Shown here: positions 40,046 through 50,857 of the stretch, one piece after another
Layout of the letters: each line of letters starts with the position of its first letter
Position numbering within the stretch: the stretch's first letter is position 1
From: Ascarosepion bandense
Taxonomy: Eukaryota; Mollusca; Cephalopoda; Sepiida; Sepiidae
DNA: 64,000 bases
NCBI GenBank assembly: GCA_037127315.1
Contig: JBBBDQ010000442.1
Coordinates: 2,087,501 to 2,151,500, forward strand
Direction of reading: 5' to 3'
Program-made: the position numbers and the translations under genes
The notes under the pieces: model-generated
Seen by the model: only the letters and a program-made list of their open reading frames with translations
What the model was told of the DNA's origin: nothing
Databases searched by the model: none

Positions 40046-42760
40046 TATATATCGTCGATATAAAGCCTTTAGTTTCCCCTTACATCCTCTATAGTAAAGG
40101 ATCATAGCTTAATTACAATTTCTTTAAAATTGCTACTTTCTTTTAACCTTTTCATTCCATCATTAATCATAGCCTGGGTCTCCCTAGTGACACATAAGGC
40201 TAAAATATGATATTTTAACAATAGTCAATATAAAGCCTTTATTTTCCCTTAGATCCTCTATAGTAATGCATCATAGCTTGATTGCAATTCCTTTAAAATT
40301 GCTACTTTCTTTTAACTCTTTCATTCCATCATTGATCATAGCCTGGGTCTCCCTAGTGGCACATAAGGCTAAAATATGACATTTTAACAATAGTCAATAT
40401 AAAGCCTTTATTTTCCCTTAGATCCTCTATAGTAATGCATCATAGCTTGATTGCAATTCCTTTAATATTGCTACTTTCTTTTAACCCCTTCATTCCATCA
40501 TTGATCGTAGCCTGGGTCTCCCTAGTGGCACATAAGGCTAAAATATGATATTTTAACAATAGTCAATATAAAGCCTTTATTTTCCCTTAAATTCTCTATA
40601 GTAATGCATCATAGCTTGATTGCAATTCCTTTAATATTGCTACTTTCTTTTAACCCTTTCATTCCATCATTAATCATAGCCTGGGTCTCCCTAGTGGCCC
40701 ATAAGATTAAAATATGACATTTTAACAATAGTCAATATAAAGCCTTTATTTTCCCTTAGATCCTCTATAGTAATGCATCATAGCTTGATTGCAATTCCTT
40801 TAATATTGCTACTTTCTTTTAACCCCTTCATTCCATCAGTGATCATAGCCTGGGTCTCCCTAGTGGCACATAAGGCTAAAATATGACATTTTAACAATAG
40901 TCAATATAAAGCCTTTATTTTCCCTTAAATTCTCTATAGTAATGCATCATAGCTTGATTGCAATTCCTTTAATATTGCTACTTTCTTTTAACCCCTTCAT
41001 TCCATCATTAATCATAGCCTGGGTCTCCCTAGTGGCACATAAGACTAAAATATGACATTTTAACAATAGTCAATATAAAGCCTTTATTTTCCCTTTGATC
41101 CTTTATAGTAATGCATCATAGCTTGATTGTAATTACTTTAATATTGCTACTTTCTTTTAACTCTTTCATTCCATCATGGATCATAGCCTGGTTCTCCCTA
41201 GTGGCACAAAAGGCTAAAATATGACATTTTAACAATAGTCAATATAAAACCTTTATTTTTCGTTAGATCCTCTATAGTAATGCATCATAGCTTGATTGCA
41301 ATTCCTTTAATATTGCTACTTTCTTTTAACCCTTTCATTAAATCATTGATCATAGCCTGGATCTCCCTAGTGGCACATAAGGCTAAAATATGACATTTTA
41401 ACAATAGTCAATATAAAGCCTTTATTTTCCCTTTGATCCTCTATAGTAATGCATCATAGCTTGATTGCAATTCCTTTAATATTGCTACTTTCTTTTAACC
41501 CTTTCATTAAATCATTGATCATAGCCTGGATCTCCCTAGTGGCACATAAGGCTAAAATATGACATTTTAACAATAGTCAATATAAAGCCTTTATTTTCCC
41601 TTTGATCCTCTATAGTAATGCATCATAGCTTGATTGCAATTCCTTTAATATTGCTACTTTCTTTTAACCCTTTCATTCCATCATTAATCATAGCCTGGGT
41701 CTCCCTAGTGGCACATAAGACTAAAATATGACATTTTAACAATAGTCAATATAAAGCCTTTATTTTCCCTTTGATCCTTTATAGTAATGCATCATAGCTT
41801 GATTGTAATTACTTTAATATTGCTACTTTCTTTTAACTCTTTCATTCCATCATGGATCATAGCCTGGTTCTCCCTAGTGGCACAAAAGGCTAAAATATGA
41901 CATTTTAACAATAGTCAATATAAAACCTTTATTTTTCGTTAGATCCTCTATAGTAATGCATCATAGCTTGATTGCAATTCCTTTAATATTGCTACTTTCT
42001 TTTAACCCTTTCATTAAATCATTGATCATAGCCTGGATCTCCCTAGTGGCACATAAGGCTAAAATATGACATTTTAACAATAGTCAATATAAAGCCTTTA
42101 TTTTCCCTTTGATCCTCTATAGTAATGCATCATAGCTTGATTGCAATTCCTTTAATATTGCTACTTTCTTTTAACCCTTTCATTCCATCATTAATCATAG
42201 CCTGGGTCTCCCTAGTGGCACATAAGGCTAAAATATGGCATTTTAACAATAGTCAATATAAAGCCTTTATTTTCCCTTTGATCCTCTATAGTAATGCATC
42301 ATAGCTTGATTACAATTCCTTTAATATTGCTACTTTCTTTTAACCCTTTCATCCCATCATGGATCATAGCCTGGGTCTCCCTAGTGGCACATAAGGCTAA
42401 AATATGATATTTTAACAATAGTCAATATAAAGCCTTTATTTTCCCTTAGATCTTCTATAGTAATGCATCATAGCTTGATTGCAATTCCTTTAATATTGCT
42501 ACTTTCTTTTAACCCCTTCATTCCATCATGGATCATAGCCTGGGTCTCCCTAGTGGCACATAAGGCTAAAATATGACATTTTAACAATAGTCAATATAAA
42601 GCCTTTATTTTCCCTTAGATCTTCTATAGTAATGCATCATAGCTTGATTGCAATTCCTTTAATATTGCTACTTTCTTTTAACCCTTTCATTCCATCATGG
42701 ATAACAGCCTGGTGTCTCTGACGTTACATAAGATTAAAACATCCCATTTTAACATTAGTT
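40046..42760. repeat. Satellite array, 169-bp unit, 16 copies, with higher-order repeats
   Basis: CAATAGTCAATATAAAGCC recurs exactly every 169 bp from 40219 to 42585; a diverged first unit begins near 40050. Units contain ATAGTAATGCATCATAGCTT, TTGCTACTTTCTTTTAACC and GCCTGGGTCTCCCTAGTGGC. Variants repeat with a 4-unit period: the units at 41064 and 41740 share GATCCTTTATAG, TTGTAATTAC, GGTTCTCCC and GCACAAAAGG, and the next units (41233, 41909) share AAACCTTTATTTTTCGTTAG. Earlier units alternate with a 2-unit period (GATCCTC / AATTCTC). No coding potential. Confidence 0.97.
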
Positions 42761-42829
42761 AATATAAAATCTTTAAATATTTTTGTGAATCTAAGGAAGA
42801 AAAGTAGATGAAGAGACTATGTGAGACTA

Positions 42830-42997
42830 GCAGTATAACCCGGTGTTCCTCGGGTTTAATGAAAGCTTTAAAACTAATCTACGGTCTTGGAGCTAAAGAA
42901 TATTTGTGTGACCTTTGGTGAGAATCGGATAAAAATTGTGGATTTGTATAAAGGACATACAGACAGATAAAAAGACACACACACAAACATCTTGCCC

Positions 42998-43057
<60 letters not shown>

Positions 43058-43382
43058 CGATTTACTGCACTATTGTAAGAACTGCAACCTTGAAACTTCT
43101 GAATATCGTTTCTTATGTCTTTGTCTGTGAGTGCATCAAATTTGATTAAAATCGGACTACTCCGTCTATAACCCGATTTTTTCGATTATCGATTTTCGAT
43201 TATCGATTTTCGATATTTATCGGGGGTACCTCCACACAAAACCTAGCTAAGAACACACGCAGACGATTATAGTATAACTGTGTCAATTTTCAAGAAAATC
43301 GGTTCGGCCGTTTCGGAGTCTATAGGTAACGGACACACACACACACACACAGACAAAGTTCCATTTATAAATGAGTTTAGAT
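42830..43382 (-). mobile_element. Non-autonomous Helitron, family 1
   Basis: Minus strand: 5' TCTAAACTCATTTATAAATG at 43382, ACTCCGAAACGGCCGAACC, the ATCGAAAATCGATAATCG block, a (TA)n tract, and 3' ACCCGAGGAACACCGGGTTA, TACTG-CTAG. The inner segment with GGCTCTAAG and TTTAGCCTTC is deleted compared with the longer copy at 15.7 kb. 42761-42829 is unassigned. Confidence 0.8.
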
Positions 43383-43393
43383 GTGAATAGACT

Positions 43394-43397
43394 GCAA

Positions 43398-43437
<40 letters not shown>

Positions 43438-43461
43438 AACTATATCAGATATGAATAGACA

Positions 43462-43505
<44 letters not shown>

Positions 43506-43529
43506 AACTATATCGGATATGAATAGACA

Positions 43530-43577
<48 letters not shown>

Positions 43578-43601
43578 AACTATATCAGATATGAATAGAC
43601 A

Positions 43602-43637
<36 letters not shown>

Positions 43638-43720
43638 AACTATATCGGATATGAATAGACAAAGAAAGAAAGAAAGAAACAAACAAACAAACAAACAAAC
43701 AAACAAACAAACAAACAATC
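43394..43720. repeat. (GAAA)n/(CAAA)n array with recurrent spacer
   Basis: GAAA blocks separated by CTATATC(A/G)GATATGAATAGAC four times, then CAAA repeats. The spacer resembles that of the GATA arrays (GATATGAACAGAC). Confidence 0.95.
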
Positions 43721-44954
43721 AATAGATTCAGCTTGGTTGAACAAAATTATTAAATCCACTGACATCATTATTACTACATATCACATACATGATCGCTTTA
43801 TCGGAATCATCCTTTTTTGTCTACCTTAATCAGAAGTTGTTTATAACGAATTCGATAAAAATGCTGAACCTAAACCTTTTTCGTTTTTAGAGCTCAGTGA
43901 GTGACGTCATTGATCACTTCCTATATATGGCTCGTACTATTTCATCACCTGATGAAGCCCAGAAATATTCTCTCTCTTAAATTCCAATAAGATAATAATA
44001 TATCTGGTAATTCGAACTATTTTTCTATTTTTTTACATTATTTTATTTTTGTTTTTATATATTCATTAATTATTTTTTATTCCCAGGCCCAACCAGTCCG
44101 CTTTCATATCAAGTTTTGTTTTTCTTTTCATAACCTCAGCCTTGGAACTATATCGTAAGGCGGACGGTTAACAGAATCATTCTCCGGTCGGTTATCAAGT
44201 TATATTTATTAGCTTTCCAAAAAGAAATCGCGAACATTTACACGTAATTTAAAACGTCCTGTAGCTAATGGTTTAATGTTACACCAAATAGACGTGGGTC
44301 GATTCTATCATCGAAAAAAAAAATATGCACAGTTGCTGGCATATTTCATAGACTAAATAAACAAAATGGAGGAGAAATGAGATGATCAAATGATTATGTT
44401 GAAATATTTGGAGAAATATAGATCAAATATACTTTGATATGCGGCTATATTGAATATTTTCAGTTCAGCCTATTTGAACGAGACGAAGCTATGGAGATCA
44501 ATCTTCTTTGCAAGTCTTTTTTCTTTCATTAATTTCTTCATTTCAAACATGAGCTGTAATTTGAGTCAGATACGAACAACTTAAACAAACCTTAAACTCG
44601 ACAAATTTTCTTTTACTACGAAAATCTAAGGAAGACAGAAGAGAAAAGTAAAAGCTGGAATTTGCAAAAAGGGGTATTTTGTGGGACTTCTTAGAATCAG
44701 AAATAGATGTAGTTTATATTTAATTTGAATAAAGTGTTTATTTAATGTTTCCTCTGCTTTTACATATTTAAGATGTCTTATTTTCTCACATTACTCAGTA
44801 CTAGGCCCTATACGGTCCCCTTCCTGTGTCATAGGAACATAAAATCAAGGGGTTGGCCCCGAGTATCACCAAATATCACAACGTCACTGAAAAGAGAATT
44901 TGGCACTCACTGGGCGTATCGATAACAACTATAAAGAAACTTTCTTACCTACAA
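43721..44954. other. Unassigned sequence, 1.2 kb
   Basis: No coding frame of note. At 43940-43970 CATCACCTGATGAAGCCCAG AAATATTC recalls Penelope end motifs, and GTGACGTCAT at 43911 is shared with the inverted repeats at 27.6/28.05 kb. Not enough for a call. Confidence 0.4.
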
Positions 44955-45705
44955 TCAGAATGGAAGACGTTAGTCACATAGAGAGCAACACACAGCACCT
45001 CCTTGGCCTCACTCTCTCAATCGACCTCAAATGGAACGACTACAGCGAATCCATAGCTGCATCGACTGAATGAAGAAGGTTGGGCCACTGTGTCAGGCCA
45101 GGAAGATTTTCTCGTCAGAATTCATTTTGCACATTTAGAAATCTATCATTCGTCCGTGCATTGAATACTGTTGCCATATCTGATCGGGTGCTCCTGCTAT
45201 TCATCTTGAGGTTCTCAACAAAATCCAAAAAAAGGATCTGCAATATAATCGATCCTGACTTGAAAGCCCGTCTTCAGCCACCTTCTCACTGACGTGACGG
45301 GGCTCCCCTCTGTCTTTTCTACAGGTATTTTCATGGTTATTTTTCTGATGAGGTTCTTTTCTTGGTGCCCTGATCACATGTATTTACGCTTTCTACTAGA
45401 TTGGCAGCAAGGTCCCAGTCTTTTACCGTTGAAATAGTTAAATATAACCGCCTCTTCTAATATAACAGTTTCTTTTCTCGCGCTTCTTGTTTATGGAATT
45501 CCCTTGCTTTCCTGATAACTACAATCTCCAAAAGTTTAAATGCAACGTTAATTATGATCTTCTATCTCCTTGATTATACCTCCCTTTCTTATTCTTTATT
45601 CGACAACTCATGTAGCTTGTTTTTCTTTTCTCTCACTGTAACCCCCTGTACACCAGTGGCGGTCCTGCCTTGCTTGGGGTGAAATGATTATCAAAAAGAG
45701 AGAAG
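44955..45705 (+). pseudogene. Jockey/CR1-like LINE, decayed RT C-terminus and 3' UTR
   Basis: The plus strand, with several shifts, reads LLGLTLSIDLKWNDYSESIA, then CQARKIFSSEFILHI-like, IRPCIEYCCHI-like, SGAPAIHLEVLNKIQKKD, NIIDPDLKARLQPPSH, RRYFHGYFSDE-like and FSRASCLWNSLA-like segments. The tail ends GCCTTGCTTGGGGTGAAATG at 45682. It extends further 5' than most copies but is heavily mutated. Confidence 0.8.
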
Positions 45706-45789
45706 ATATTTGGCCACAAACCTGATGAGCTGGTGTGAACGTATAGCGAAACGCAAAGAGACAAAAGCTGCTTAGAAAGGACTACAGTG

Positions 45790-45850
45790 GTTTTGGAGAG
45801 CTATGATCATCCACGTCCTGCAGAGACACGGCATATAGCAGAGGAAAAAT
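45790..45850 (+). pseudogene. RTE-type LINE 3' tip
   Basis: TGGAGAGCTATGATCATCCA CGTCCTGCAGAGACACGGC is the last ~50 bp of RTE (compare 30545-30595). Nothing upstream is recognisable. Confidence 0.55.
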
Positions 45851-46446
45851 CTAGAAACAGAGTCTAGATAACAGGAGTCATCAGTTTCTGGTTGAAGGGT
45901 TCGTTCTATCTAGAAGAATAGCAATTGGCGTTAGATAAATTAAAGCTGTCATTTCTGCAAATTCAGAGTTCATTGTTGATTGTCATTTCCTTTGAATAGT
46001 TGGTACACGGCCATGTTACTTCGTGTGAATATTAGCAGAAAGGAAAAAGGAATACTTTGAACCTATGCATTTCCGTTTGACGCGAATTATCTCCATTTGT
46101 ATAATTTTTAGAGAAATACACGTAAAATTCCAATAAAGCATCGGGAATGTCCTAAAGATTAGACAAGGCGTGGCAGATATAGCTCCTACATAATATATAT
46201 ATATATAATATATATAGCTCCTACATAAAGGTAAGATATTATTGGCAATGACGTCTTCATCTAGGTAATGTCTTACCATTATGTGGGAGGTGTTTCTGGG
46301 AGGTATATTTAGGGAGATATTACTTCCGCAGGCTGTATATCTACGGTCGACCCCGACTCCATTGATTGATTGATTGACTGTTCGGTTTGTTTGGAGTATT
46401 TTTGTTGTTAGTTTTTAAATCTTATCAACTCTTGAAGGGTTATTAA
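45851..46446. other. Unassigned sequence
   Basis: Contains two TATAGCTCCTACATAA copies around a TA-rich core (46177-46228). No gene seen. Confidence 0.4.
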
Positions 46447-46481
46447 AGCGGGAACTTTATTATTATTATTATTATTATTAT
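46447..46481. repeat. (TTA)n tract at the 3' end of an R4/Dong-like LINE
   Basis: Eight or more TTA units directly before the LINE 3' terminus (minus-strand TAA repeat). Confidence 0.9.
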
Positions 46482-46615
46482 GTCATTTTACATCATATTT
46501 CGATTTCTGCTTTGGTCTCACTACCAACCAAGTCTGCGGGGAGACCTAAGGCAGGTAGTGGCGTGTTGTTATGGCTCCATTTCATGTTTTTCTATCTTCC
46601 CTATCATCCCCAGCA

Positions 46616-48943
46616 TTACATAGATAAAGTTTTCCTTAGTGTGTGGGCTGTACTTAATAAGACAATTTTTTGTATATCTCTTAAGCTGGGGTTTCCAGGG
46701 ATTCTTTCAATGTGTTGTTTTGTTCCATTTTTTATCATTCCAAGTGCACCTACTATCACTGGCACAACTCTTGTTTTCAATTTCCACATTTTTTCTATTT
46801 CAATTTCGAGTTCTTTATATTTTGACAGTTTTTCAAATTCCTTGATTGCTATGTTACAATCCGCTGGAGAAGCCATATCAATTAATAGACAAGTTTTCTC
46901 CTTCTGGTTTTTAACAACAATGTCTGGCATGTTTGCTTCAATTTTTCTGTCTGTGTAGATGGTGTAATCCCATAGAATGGTGACATCTTCTATTTCTGTA
47001 ACCGGTGCTGGGTGATGTTCATACCAGTGTTTGTTTACAGCTTTTCCATAATGTTTGCACATTGCCCAATGTAAATATTGCCCAACTCTATCGTGGCGAT
47101 TTTTATATTCATTTGGAGCAAGCACAGAACAGCCTGAGATTAGGTGGTCTATTGTTTCTTGGTGTTTATCACAAAACCTGCATTTTGGATCCATATTATT
47201 ATGCATAATATTTGCCTGAAAGTTTCTAGTGAAAAGACTTTGGTCTTGTGCTGCAAGAATAAAGCCTTCAGTTTCAGACTTTAATCCAGATGCACGTAAC
47301 CATCGATGAGTATTAACTTTGTCAACATTGGATTTATTGGCACGTTCTGGATATTGGCCATGCAGAGGTTTGTCTTGCCAGCGCTGTTTCATCTGTTCAA
47401 GAGCTTTATCTTTGGCTTTCATTTTCATATTTTTTGCCGCAATAGTTGGTTCTTGGCTTCTGTTTTGCTTTTCTACAGAATCTACTAACTGTAAATCTTG
47501 TTTGTATTTACTGCCTTCTTTTATTATTGAATATTTTTTCTTTCTTTCTTCATGTTGCCTTACTAATTGTATCATCCAATCCTTTGTTGTTTCTATGTAT
47601 GTTAGTAAGCCAATAGTTGTTGACTTGTATGACAATTCCAGCTGAATAAGACCTCTTCCACCTTCTTTACGGGATATGTATAGACGGTCTACATCAGCCT
47701 TTGGATGATGCATCTTATGCTTAGAAAGAAGCTTTCTTGTTTTAGCATCCATTCGCCTGATGTCGTTTAGAGTCCAGTTTAAGATGTTAAAGCTATATTG
47801 AACAACTGGGATTGCAAGGCTATTAATGGCCATAACTCTGTTCTGTGAATTTAATTCAGTTTTTAATATCATTCGTAGCCTTCTATAGTACTCTTTACGC
47901 ACTATTTCTTTCATTTTTTTATGGTGAATGTTTTCGCTCTCATTTACACCTAGGTATTTATAAGCTTCTTCTGGCTTCAATTCTTTTATTGTTACAGCAG
48001 GGTCTAAGCTAATTGAGGATGTTTCTTGTATTGATCCACGTAAAACTGTAGCTTTTGCACATTTATTCAAATTAAATTTCATTCCAATGTCTTCGCTGAA
48101 GCATTTTACAGTTTGCAGAAGACCTTCCAGCTCATTATCATTCTTAGCATATAACTTTAAGTCATCCATGTAAAATAGATGGCTTATTTTCTTTTGGCCT
48201 ATTTTATAACCACATTCTGTCTTATTAAGTTGACTGGTTAGTGCTATTAATGATATGCAGAATAGTAAGGGAGATAAAGAATCACCTCTTTTGATGTTTA
48301 TTTCATCAGACTTATCGGTTCCATTTATATGATTGAGGTAAAGGGTTGTTTTCCATATAGACATGCACTGTTTGATGAAATTGATGATGACGGGCGATAT
48401 CTTGTATATATTTAAAGTCTTTAAAATCCAGGAATGTGGCACACTATCGAATGCCTTTCGATAATCTATCCAGGCAGTACTAAGATTTTTCTTTGTACTG
48501 TAGCAGTTTTCCAGGATCATTTTGTTAATTAGCAATTGGTCTTTACAACCATAACAGCCACGTTTGCACCCTTTTTGTTCAAGCGGTATCATGTCATTTC
48601 TTTCTAAGAATAAATATGTCTGTTTTGTTAAAATAGATGTTAATAGTTTATATGTTGTCGGAAGACATGTAATTGGTCTGTAGTTTTTCGGGTTGTTTGT
48701 GTCACCATTCTTGGGTAGAAGAAATGTAATTCCTTTGGTCATCCATGCAGGAATTTTAGTGGGATCGTCAACCATTTCTTGAAGTTCTTTGGCTAGTTTT
48801 TTATGTGCTGCATTTAAATAATATAGCCAAAAGTTAGGAATTTTGTCTATACCTGGGAATTTCCAATTGTGTGCTTTTTTTAGTGCAAATTTAACATCAT
48901 CTTCTGTAATTCCAGACCATGTCTGTTCTGGTTTATTTTTCAT
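46616..48943 (-). CDS. Reverse transcriptase with restriction-like endonuclease (R4/Dong-like LINE)
   Basis: 775 codons, the longest frame in the window. RT motifs in order: NYRPITCLPTTYKLL (residues 87-101), WIDYRKAFDSVPH (158-170, first catalytic Asp 160), RGDSLSPLLFCISL (219-232) and FYMDDLKLYA (257-266, catalytic Asp 260/261; the M in YMDD is common in this clade). Then a zinc-finger-like C588, C591, H600, C605 and the restriction-like endonuclease with MPD (672-674), LIDMASPAD (688-695, Asp 689), the EK at 704-705 and VVPVIVGALG (727-736). The enzyme nicks target DNA and primes cDNA from the nick. The listed ATG is only the first Met after an in-frame TGA; homology continues upstream of it, so the true start lay further 5'. 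All catalytic residues appear present. Confidence 0.9.
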   Translation of the reverse strand: MKNKPEQTWSGITEDDVKFALKKAHNWKFPGIDKIPNFWLYYLNAAHKKLAKELQEMVDDPTKIPAWMTKGITFLLPKNGDTNNPKNYRPITCLPTTYKLLTSILTKQTYLFLERNDMIPLEQKGCKRGCYGCKDQLLINKMILENCYSTKKNLSTAWIDYRKAFDSVPHSWILKTLNIYKISPVIINFIKQCMSIWKTTLYLNHINGTDKSDEINIKRGDSLSPLLFCISLIALTSQLNKTECGYKIGQKKISHLFYMDDLKLYAKNDNELEGLLQTVKCFSEDIGMKFNLNKCAKATVLRGSIQETSSISLDPAVTIKELKPEEAYKYLGVNESENIHHKKMKEIVRKEYYRRLRMILKTELNSQNRVMAINSLAIPVVQYSFNILNWTLNDIRRMDAKTRKLLSKHKMHHPKADVDRLYISRKEGGRGLIQLELSYKSTTIGLLTYIETTKDWMIQLVRQHEERKKKYSIIKEGSKYKQDLQLVDSVEKQNRSQEPTIAAKNMKMKAKDKALEQMKQRWQDKPLHGQYPERANKSNVDKVNTHRWLRASGLKSETEGFILAAQDQSLFTRNFQANIMHNNMDPKCRFCDKHQETIDHLISGCSVLAPNEYKNRHDRVGQYLHWAMCKHYGKAVNKHWYEHHPAPVTEIEDVTILWDYTIYTDRKIEANMPDIVVKNQKEKTCLLIDMASPADCNIAIKEFEKLSKYKELEIEIEKMWKLKTRVVPVIVGALGMIKNGTKQHIERIPGNPSLRDIQKIVLLSTAHTLRKTLSM

Positions 48944-49055
48944 TCATTCTATCTCTTGCGCAATCCAATGTACTTCCTTGCTATGTTCTTTAGGGCAAGC
49001 CCATATCTTTTCCCAGAACTGTGTGACTTCTTCCATTCTGGGGGGGACTGTCACT

Positions 49056-49403
49056 TCAATTCTTTTTTTTACCTATTTCCCTGTAAAATCTCTTTGTATC
49101 AGTCTGAAAAATCTTGTTTTGTCTGTAAAACCTTGCTCTTTTTTCATAGCGTCTTATCCTTTGAGCCTTCAGTTGGATTTTTTGCTTTATTTTTTCTTTA
49201 TTTGATAAGATTTCATTTTTATTCCTAATGTTATATTTTCTTTCGGCTCTTCTGCTTTTCCTAGTTCTTACATTTATTCCTCTACTCAGTTCATCCAGTA
49301 TTGATAGTTCACTTCTAAGTTGTTCGATTTCTTTTTCTATTTTTCTTTTCCAAGGTGGATCTTCATGTCTGTGAGACTGCCTTGTTTTTATTTTGATATT
49401 CAA
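49056..49403 (-). pseudogene. N-terminal part of the same R4/Dong-like protein, separated by frameshift
   Basis: 115 basic, Lys/Arg/Glu-rich codons: IEKEIEQLRSELSILDELSR, GINVRTRKSRRAERKYNIRN and KARFYRQNKIFQTDTKRFYR-like text before GKKKN-stop. A run of eight A (minus strand, near 49066) has probably gained or lost a base, and a TGA lies just before 48943. These two lesions separate this segment from the main frame. The intervening 48944-49055 is LINE coding sequence (WEKIWACPKEHSKEVHWIAQ). Likely forms the linker between a lost N-terminal DNA-binding region and the RT. Confidence 0.8.
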
Positions 49404-49456
49404 TTTTTTTGTTGCTGCTATTGCTGATGCATATATTTTATTATTATTATTATTAT

Positions 49457-50153
49457 GTCATTTTTCATCATATTTCGATTTCTGCTTTGGTCTCACTACC
49501 AACCAAGTCTGCGGGGAGACCTAAGGCAGGTAGTGGCGTGTTGTTATGGCTCCATTTCATGTTTTTCTATCTTCCCTATCATCTCCAGCATTACATAGAT
49601 AAAGTTTTCCTTAGTGTGTGGGCTGTATTTAATAAGACAATTTTTTGTATGTCTCTTAAGCTGGGGTTTCCAGGGATTCTTTCAATGTGTTGTTTTGTTC
49701 CATTTTTTATCATTCCAAGTGCACCTACTATCACTGGCACAACTCTTGTTTTCAATTTCCACATTTTTTCTATTTCAATTTCCAGGTCTTTATATTTTGA
49801 CAGTTTTTCAAATTCCTTGATTGCTATGTTACAATCCGCTGGACAAGCCATATCAATTAATAGACAAGTTTTCTCCTTCTGGTTTTTAACAATAATGTCG
49901 GCCTGTTTGCTTCAATTTTTCTGTCTGTGTAGATGGTGTAATCCCATAGAATGGTTACATCTTCTATTTCTGTAACCGGTGCTGGGTGATGTTCATACCA
50001 GTGTTTGCCTACAGCTTTTCCATAATGTTTGCATATTGCCCAATGTAAATATTGCCCAACTCTATCGTGGCGATTTTTATATTCATTTGGGGCAAGCACA
50101 GAACAGCCTGAGATTAGGTGGTCTATTGTTTCTTGGTGTTTATCACAAAACAA
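49457..50153 (-). pseudogene. R4/Dong-like LINE, second copy, 5'-truncated
   Basis: The 3' UTR begins directly after the (TTA)n tract that ends the first copy; the frames 49851-49591 (endonuclease C-terminus, MACPADCNIAIKEFEKLSKY) and 50153-49857 (MFCDKHQETIDHLISGC...) are near-identical to the first copy, with one frameshift near 49895. It is truncated at the zinc finger, where the next (ATT)n tract starts. Confidence 0.88.

Positions 50154-50197
<44 letters not shown>
50154..50197. repeat. (ATT)n tract between LINE copies
   Basis: About 14 ATT units between the truncation point of one R4/Dong-like copy and the tail of the next. Confidence 0.95.
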
Positions 50198-50198
<1 letters not shown>

Positions 50199-50562
50199 TT
50201 GCCATTTTTCATCATATTTCCATTTCTGCTATGGTCACACTACCAACCATGTCTGCAGGAAGACCTAAGGCAGGTCGTGGCGTGTTGTTATGGCTCCATT
50301 TCATGTTTTTCTATCTCCCCTATCATCCCCAGCGTTATATAGACAAAGTTCTGCTTAGTGTGTGGGTTGTACTTAACAAGACAATTTTTTGTATATCTCT
50401 TAAGCTGGGGTTTCCAGGGATTCTTTCAATGTGTTGTTTTGTTCCATTTTTTATCATTCCAAGTGCACCTACTATCACTGGCACGACTCTTGTTTTCATT
50501 TTCCACATTTTTTCTTTTTCAATTTCCAGGTCTTTATATTTTGAGTGTTTTTCGAACTCGTT
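50198..50562 (-). pseudogene. R4/Dong-like LINE, third copy, 5'-truncated
   Basis: Frame 50595-50335: EFEKHSKYKDLEIEKEKMWK, KTRVVPVIVGALGMIKNGTK and on to the tail. It ends with a short ATT tract (50558-50580). Shortest member of the series. Confidence 0.85.
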
Positions 50563-50764
50563 ATTATTATTTTTATTATTTTGGTAGGGGTGCAATTTTA
50601 ATATAATTTGAGGGGTGCAAGTATAATACTTTTGGGGGTATGCAAGTATAATATTTTTCGTGGGTGCATATAACTTTTTGGGAGGTTCCCAACCTTTTTG
50701 CTGCGATTACCCCAAAATACAATTTCACTATTATCCATTACCCCAATAAACAAATACCCTTAAT

Positions 50765-50857
50765 TTTTTTTTATTTTATAATCATATCACCCCAAGCAAG
50801 GCGATAACGCCACTGATGCGCAGGGGGCTACGTAAGGGTAAAAAGAATGGAAAAGAG
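50765..50857 (-). pseudogene. Jockey/CR1-like LINE 3' terminus
   Basis: TATCACCCCAAGCAAGGCGA and AACGCCACTGATGCGCAGGG mark the terminal ~90 bp, after which the tandem unit begins. Confidence 0.7.

Larger units (their letters stand above)
46482..49436 (-). mobile_element. R4/Dong-like LINE with restriction-like endonuclease, nearly complete ORF
   Basis: About 2.95 kb between two (TTA)n tracts (46447-46481 and 49436-49456). The minus strand encodes an N-terminal basic segment, a reverse transcriptase, a C-x2-C-x8-H-x4-C finger and a C-terminal restriction-like endonuclease. The 5' end is probably truncated, as no start codon or N-terminal finger is seen before 49403. Insertion in TAA repeats is the known habit of Dong elements. 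Two further copies follow immediately upstream in the same orientation. Confidence 0.88.

Noticed and set aside
40046..42760. CRISPR-like array
   Set aside because: Units are contiguous 169-bp repeats with no unique spacers, in a eukaryotic setting; it is satellite DNA.
43440..43725. Frames rich in Phe-Leu-Ser or Arg-Lys-Glu
   Set aside because: Translation of the GAAA array on either strand.
43940..43970. Hammerhead ribozyme at CTGATGA ... GAAA
   Set aside because: Only six bases separate the two core strands and they cannot form helix II.
46512..50606. Plus-strand open frames opposite the R4/Dong-like LINEs
   Set aside because: They are antisense shadows; the minus strand has the conserved RT and endonuclease motifs, and the plus-strand products match nothing and recur only because the LINE recurs.
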